26,030 nt of DNA from Streptosporangiaceae bacterium (GTDB lineage Bacteria; Actinomycetota; Actinomycetes; Streptosporangiales; Streptosporangiaceae). The DNA is taken from contig JASIBM010000006.1 in NCBI GenBank assembly GCA_030045175.1, positions 1 to 26,030 on the forward strand. The letters are read 5' to 3'. The position numbers were made by a program, and so were the translations under genes. Shown here one piece after another: positions 22,587 to 26,030 of this stretch (the stretch's first letter is position 1; each line of letters opens with the position of its first letter). Under the pieces are notes generated by a model. That model was given only the letters and a program-made list of their open reading frames with translations. It searched no databases and was not told where the DNA came from.

Positions 22587-23287
22587 CCGGCCCGCAGGTC
22601 ACCTGGTGGGCCTGGGTTGTCGTGTTCGTAGTCAGTGCTCTTGACCTGGCCATCCAGGGTCACGACCTGTCGGCGCTGCGGTTCGTGCTTGGCCTGCTGA
22701 CAGTGAACGGCCTGGTGTTCGCCTGCACGATATGGCCTCGGGTGATCGCCAGCCAAGACGACATGATCGTGCACAACCCGTTCCGAACCTTTGTCATTCC
22801 GTGGCTTGCGGTCCGGCAGGTCATGGTGGCCGATTCTGTCCAGGTGCGATGCGCCCGCAGGTCGCCGCGGAAGGACAAGACCGTATATAGCTGGGCATTG
22901 TCCTCACCACGCCGGGCGAACGCCCGAACTGAGATGCGGGCGAGGCAGTGGGAGCGCACCGGACGCGGGCGCAACCGCCCACCCGGCTGGGACCGCATGC
23001 CCGAGTCGGCGAAGGAAATCGCGAAGATGGGGCCGGCGGACCTGATCGCCAGAGAGCTTGCGTCGATCGCGCGGCTGGTCAAGGCTGAGGCCGTCGGCGC
23101 CACCGTGGCGGCTCCCGGCACCGCAGCCGACAGCCAGGCTCAGATCACCGGGATGGACGGAGCAGTCGGCACCGCCGGGTCGGACGGCGCCCTGGTCCCC
23201 GTCGTTTCCGGGTACTGGGCTTGGCAGCCGATCGTGGCGATACTGGTGCCCGCTGCGGCGTTCACCCTCGCGATGCTGATCAAGTAG
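22493..23287 (+). CDS. PH-domain membrane protein
   Basis: The 264-residue protein has two membrane helices at about 37-55 (VTWWAWVVVFVVSALDLAI) and 62-81 (LRFVLGLLTVNGLVFACTIW). A bacterial PH-like domain follows, recognisable from RVIASQDDMIVHNPFRTFVIPWLAVRQV, then a charged region and a third helix at about 240-263 at the C-terminus. Such small PH-domain proteins are common next to cell-envelope genes in actinobacteria; their role is unknown. I chose the GTG at 22493, which follows GGAAGGAG by about 11 bases; GTG at 22466 would add nine residues. It overlaps the 3' end of the M20 frame. Confidence 0.78.
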   Translation: MPEPSKQPSWASHLSTSTGRQAEDGRRIYRMTGPQVTWWAWVVVFVVSALDLAIQGHDLSALRFVLGLLTVNGLVFACTIWPRVIASQDDMIVHNPFRTFVIPWLAVRQVMVADSVQVRCARRSPRKDKTVYSWALSSPRRANARTEMRARQWERTGRGRNRPPGWDRMPESAKEIAKMGPADLIARELASIARLVKAEAVGATVAAPGTAADSQAQITGMDGAVGTAGSDGALVPVVSGYWAWQPIVAILVPAAAFTLAMLIK

Positions 23288-23297
23288 GGTGGCGGTC

Positions 23298-23349
23298 CAT
23301 GATCGCGGACTCTCATTGCGGCATCTGCCGGCAGGAGTCCGTGATCATG
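23298..23349. repeat. CATGATC-ended palindromic element, copy 3
   Basis: A 52-bp element with arms CATGATCGCGGACTC (23298-23312) and GAGTCCGTGATCATG (23335-23349), a 15-bp stem with one wobble. It lies between convergent genes and provides the TGA stop of the cyclotransferase-like gene. Its centre (CTGC..GCAGGAGTCCGTG) is similar to copy 1. Confidence 0.8.
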
Positions 23350-23830
23350 AATCAGGGTGTCTGGCGCGGCACGAGGTTAAGCTGCCGACTGACCTGCACG
23401 GCCGGGTGCGCAGCCAGGTCACGTAGTCCTCTGGGGCGCCAGCGGCCTCGGCCGCGTCGGCCATGATGCCCAGGTACCGAGCCGACGGCAGGCCGCCCTC
23501 GTAGTCGTTGAGCACGTAGAGCCAGGCAACAAGATCGCCTTCGAGGGTCGCGACCCGCACCCTCAGTTTGCTGTAATAGCCGAGCGTCGCCCCGTCCCAG
23601 CGGTCGAGTGCTTGCTCATCGCCCGCAGAGACCTCATAGAGCACCACGAAGACCCGCGACCCCGCGTCCTCGACGACCGTGGCTAGCGCGCCTTCCCAGC
23701 CGAGATCCTCGCCGCCGAACGTGAGCCGCCAGCCCTCGAGCCAGCCGACGCCGGCCTGGGGTGAGTGCGGGCAGCGCATGCCCATCTGCGCCGGGTCCAT
23801 GTTGCTGCCGTATGCCGCGTACAACGCCAC
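23345..23830 (-). CDS. Gamma-glutamylcyclotransferase-like protein
   Basis: The 161-residue protein has the GGCT fold signature YAAYGSNMDPAQMG at 4-17, whose YGSN loop binds the gamma-glutamyl group. Family members release 5-oxoproline from gamma-glutamyl peptides or amines. The segment VVLYEVSAGDEQALDRWDGATLGYYSKLRVRV at 62-93 is the usual second block. The position normally filled by the catalytic Glu (in LDRWEG) is Asp79 here, which may alter or weaken activity. The start is GTG at 23830. No Shine-Dalgarno sequence is seen, but TACGCT lies eight bases upstream, again compatible with a leaderless mRNA. The C-terminal tail is rich in Arg, Ser and Cys. Confidence 0.8.
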   Translation of the reverse strand: MALYAAYGSNMDPAQMGMRCPHSPQAGVGWLEGWRLTFGGEDLGWEGALATVVEDAGSRVFVVLYEVSAGDEQALDRWDGATLGYYSKLRVRVATLEGDLVAWLYVLNDYEGGLPSARYLGIMADAAEAAGAPEDYVTWLRTRPCRSVGSLTSCRARHPDS

Positions 23831-23961
23831 GGTTGATTAGCGTACGTCGCTTCGGCGGCGCGAGCGGTCAGGTTGGCCCGGCTGGCCGCGGTGGCGGCTG
23901 ATGAATGCGACGCAAGCCTGCCGGTTCATCGGGCCAGGGGCGTGCGAGAGAATGGGCGCTC

Positions 23962-25383
23962 GTGAGCCAGCGACATGCGCGCGTGGTCATCCTGGGCGGC
24001 GGGCCCGGCGGGTACGAAGCCGCCTTGGTTGCCGCGCAACTCGGCGCGCACGTGACCGTGATCGAGGAAAGCGGTCCGGGCGGATCGTGCGTGCTGACGG
24101 ACTGCGTCCCGTCCAAGACGCTGATCGCCACGTCAAGCCTGATGGCGACGCTGCCGGGGACACAAGATCTAGGCATCCGGTTCGACGGGGCGACCGCGGC
24201 CGCGGCGCCGGTGATCCCGAGCACGCCGCTGCGGCCGGTGGCCTACGCGGACGCGAAGCGGCTCAACGCGCGGATCCGCGACCTGGCGTGGGCGCAGTCG
24301 GCCGATGTAGCCGCGCGACTCGCCGCCGAGGGAGTCGAGGTGATCCTTGGCCGGGGCCGGCTCGTCCGCCCTGGCGTCGTCGCCGTCGCGGAGCAGGAGA
24401 TCGCGGCGGACACCATCTTGATCGCGACCGGCGCGCGGCCCAGGGAGCTGCCCGGTTCGACGTCGGACGGCGAGCGGTTGCTGACCTGCCGGCAGGTCTA
24501 TGACCTCGAGCGGCTGCCGAGCGACTTGGTCGTCGTCGGCTCGGGGGTGACAGGTGCCGAGTTCGCCAGCGCGTATCAGGCGCTTGGTACCCAGGTCACG
24601 CTCGTCTCCTCGCGTGAACACGTGCTGCCCAACGAGGACAGGGACGCGGCCGTCGTGGTCGAGGGGGTCTTCCGCAGACGCGGCATGGAGGTGCTGAACC
24701 GGTCACGCGCGGCCTTCGCCAGCCGGACGGCAACCGGGGTCGAGGTCGGCCTGGATGACGGCCGTGTAGTGCCAGGGTCGCACTGCCTGCTGACGGTGGG
24801 CATGGTGCCAGCGACCCGGGGGATCGGCCTGGAGGAGGCCGGGGTTGAGGTTGACGACCGGGGATTCATCGGTGTGGACAAGGTCTCCAGGACATCGGCG
24901 CCCGGCGTCTACGCCGCCGGGGACTGCACCGGGGTGCAGATGCTGGCGTCAGTCGCCGCCATGCAGGGCAGGATCGCCATGTGGCACGCGCTTGGTGAGG
25001 CCGTTCTGCCGCTGCGGCTCCGCCACGTCGCGGCGACGATCTTCACTGAGCCCGAGATCGCGACCGTCGGGACCAGCCAGCAGGAAATCGACCGTGATCC
25101 GCTCAACACGCGTGTGGTGAAGTTGCCGCTCGCGACCAACCCGCGAGCGAAGATGGACGGGTTCGCCGACGGCTTCGTGAAGCTTTTCACGCGCGCTACC
25201 AGCGGCATCGTGCTCGGCGGGGTCGTCGTGGCGCCGCGTGCCAGCGAGCTGATCCTCGGGGTATCGCTGGCCGTAGAGCAGTCGCTTACCGTCGACCAGG
25301 TCGCGCACACATTCGCCGTCTATCCGTCCCTGACCGGGAGCATCACCGAGGCCGCGCGCCGACTCATGCAGCCGGCCGACTAG
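23962..25383 (+). CDS. lpdA: LpdA-type NAD(P)H-quinone reductase / flavoprotein disulfide reductase
   Basis: The 473-residue FAD enzyme is of the pyridine nucleotide-disulfide reductase family, closest in pattern to mycobacterial LpdA (Rv3303c), a NAD(P)H-quinone reductase. The FAD motif VVILGGGPGGYEAALVAAQLG is at 8-28 and the NAD(P) motif VVVGSGVTGAEFASAY at 190-205; GVYAAGDCTGVQMLA closes the FAD site. The redox pair Cys43 and Cys48 is present in GGSCVLTDCVPSK. At the C-terminus the His and Glu of the usual HPTxxE dyad are replaced by Tyr454 and Gly459 (VYPSLTGSITEAARRLM), so it should not act as a normal lipoamide dehydrogenase. GTG at 23962 is chosen as the family's usual start. Its last codons form the first unit of a tandem repeat. 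Confidence 0.9.
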   Translation: MSQRHARVVILGGGPGGYEAALVAAQLGAHVTVIEESGPGGSCVLTDCVPSKTLIATSSLMATLPGTQDLGIRFDGATAAAAPVIPSTPLRPVAYADAKRLNARIRDLAWAQSADVAARLAAEGVEVILGRGRLVRPGVVAVAEQEIAADTILIATGARPRELPGSTSDGERLLTCRQVYDLERLPSDLVVVGSGVTGAEFASAYQALGTQVTLVSSREHVLPNEDRDAAVVVEGVFRRRGMEVLNRSRAAFASRTATGVEVGLDDGRVVPGSHCLLTVGMVPATRGIGLEEAGVEVDDRGFIGVDKVSRTSAPGVYAAGDCTGVQMLASVAAMQGRIAMWHALGEAVLPLRLRHVAATIFTEPEIATVGTSQQEIDRDPLNTRVVKLPLATNPRAKMDGFADGFVKLFTRATSGIVLGGVVVAPRASELILGVSLAVEQSLTVDQVAHTFAVYPSLTGSITEAARRLMQPAD

Positions 25384-25549
25384 CGAGTCACCCAGTCCGT
25401 GCCTCCGGTTGATGCAGCCGGCCGACTGGCGAGTCACCCGAGTCCGTGCCTCCGGTTGATGCAGCCGGCCGACTGGCGAGTGACCCGAGTCCGCGCCTCC
25501 GGTTGATGCAGCCGGCCGGCTGGCGAGTCACCCGAGTCCGCGCCTCCGG
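25365..25549. repeat. 47-bp tandem repeat, four units, starting inside lpdA
   Basis: Units begin at 25365, 25411, 25458 and 25505 (periods 46, 47, 47) and share ATGCAGCCGGCCGACTGGCG, GAGTCACCCGAGTCC and GCCTCCGGTTG blocks with few differences. The first unit carries the last LpdA codons (Met-Gln-Pro-Ala-Asp) and the TAG stop. The later units lie past the stop and have TGG where the stop was. Confidence 0.93.
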
Positions 25550-25765
25550 ACCTCGCAGGTTCCGCTTTGCAATGTTCACCCCTTTTGCCGTATTGCTTCT
25601 CGTTGCGGCACCGCGATGAATGTGCCATTGACCCGGACCGATCGGACCGATCCGCCATTCACTCGGGTGAAACGATCAAGAATTGTGACGCAAGGTAGCT
25701 GAGGTGGCCGTGTGACCAAAGTTTCGAGCACTACTTGGCTCACGCCCGGCGGACCGCGCATTGCG
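25550..25765. other. Intergenic stretch without a recognised gene
   Basis: This is less GC-rich than the rest. CGGACCGAT occurs twice in tandem near 25638. A GTG at 25712 has AGGTGG before it and starts a 70-codon frame, but the frame soon enters the dispersed repeat and is not convincing. Confidence 0.4.
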
Positions 25766-26030
25766 GCGCCCGGAGGTGAGCGGGAAGGCCTGCGCGAGCG
25801 AGCCGGAGGCGGAGCCGGAGGCGAGCGCGCGCGAGCGAGCCGTAGGGTGCCGGCGCTGCCTGGACTGAGGAGCGTGGTTGTCGCGACGAGGGAAGGCGGC
25901 GCCTTAAGAGGCGCCCGTAGGTGAGCGGGAAGGCCTGCGCGAGCGAGCCGAAGGCGGAGCCGGAGGCGAGCGCGCGCGAGCGAGCCGTAGGGTGCCGGCG
26001 CTGCCTGGACTGAGGAGCGTGGTTGTCGCG
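25766..26030. repeat. GC-rich dispersed repeat, tandem copies B and C (C truncated by window end)
   Basis: Copy B runs 25766-25910 and copy C from 25911 to the window end, a period of 145 bases with only a few differences. Both carry GAGCGGGAAGGCCTGCGCG, GGCGGAGCCGGAGGCGAG and GCCTGGACTGAGGAGCG blocks. The boundary holds the hairpin GGCGCCT-TAAG-AGGCGCC (25898-25915), with the same stem as copy A and a different loop. Confidence 0.9.

Noticed and set aside
25365..25549. CRISPR array
   Set aside because: The 47-bp units are contiguous with no unique spacers, the first unit is inside a coding region, and no cas gene is near.
25712..25924. 70-codon frame with a fair ribosome-binding site
   Set aside because: Only the first 20 or so codons are unique; the rest is dispersed repeat sequence, whose frames also stay open in copy A.
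25378..26030. Integration site or mobile element at the repeat-rich end
   Set aside because: No integrase, transposase, tRNA or terminal inverted repeat is visible within the window.

Overview
The window looks like chromosomal DNA of a high-GC actinobacterium. Coding positions are strongly GC-biased at the third base, GTG starts are common, and several genes have a TANNNT box 6-8 bases before the start codon, as in leaderless actinobacterial mRNAs. The gene content also fits: a CIRCE-controlled groES-groEL with a His-rich GroEL tail, guaB with guaB3, glpD, and an LpdA-type flavoprotein. I cannot name the species. A secreted sedolisin (S53) would suit an acid habitat, but that is only a hint.

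Layout. 1-3.7 kb: rimI, a convergent SAM methyltransferase, then groES-groEL behind a clear promoter and CIRCE operator. 3.7-6.8 kb: on the minus strand an auxiliary-type tryptophanyl-tRNA synthetase (trpS copy 1) with a short upstream leader peptide containing Trp-Arg-Trp, and a DUF1275 membrane protein; on the plus strand a DUF429 gene whose ribosome-binding region lies in a copy of a dispersed repeat. 6.8-14.3 kb: guaB and guaB3, separated by two divergent secreted-protein genes (a PstS-like binding protein and an S53 peptidase) and a 157-bp broken copy of guaB. 14.4-18.7 kb: glpD, a second, housekeeping-type trpS, and a convergent D-Ala-D-Ala carboxypeptidase. 18.9-25.4 kb: a methylmalonyl-CoA mutase catalytic subunit, an M20 amidohydrolase, a PH-domain membrane protein, a gamma-glutamylcyclotransferase-like gene and an LpdA-like flavoprotein. 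25.4-26.0 kb: gene-free, with a 47-bp tandem array and two tandem copies of the 145-bp dispersed repeat, the second cut by the window end.

Most genes are housekeeping: protein folding, guanine nucleotide synthesis, Trp-tRNA charging, glycerol-3-phosphate oxidation, propionyl-CoA metabolism, cell wall trimming and redox. The less ordinary content is regulatory and structural. It comprises the probable Trp-codon attenuator on one of two TrpRS genes, a family of about 53-bp CATGATC-ended palindromes at three of the convergent gene junctions, a GC-rich repeat family of about 145 bp, a tandem repeat apparently grown from the 3' end of a gene, and the secreted-protein insertion with a guaB scar. 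I saw no tRNA, rRNA, CRISPR array, transposase or phage gene, and no clear new defence or biosynthetic system.
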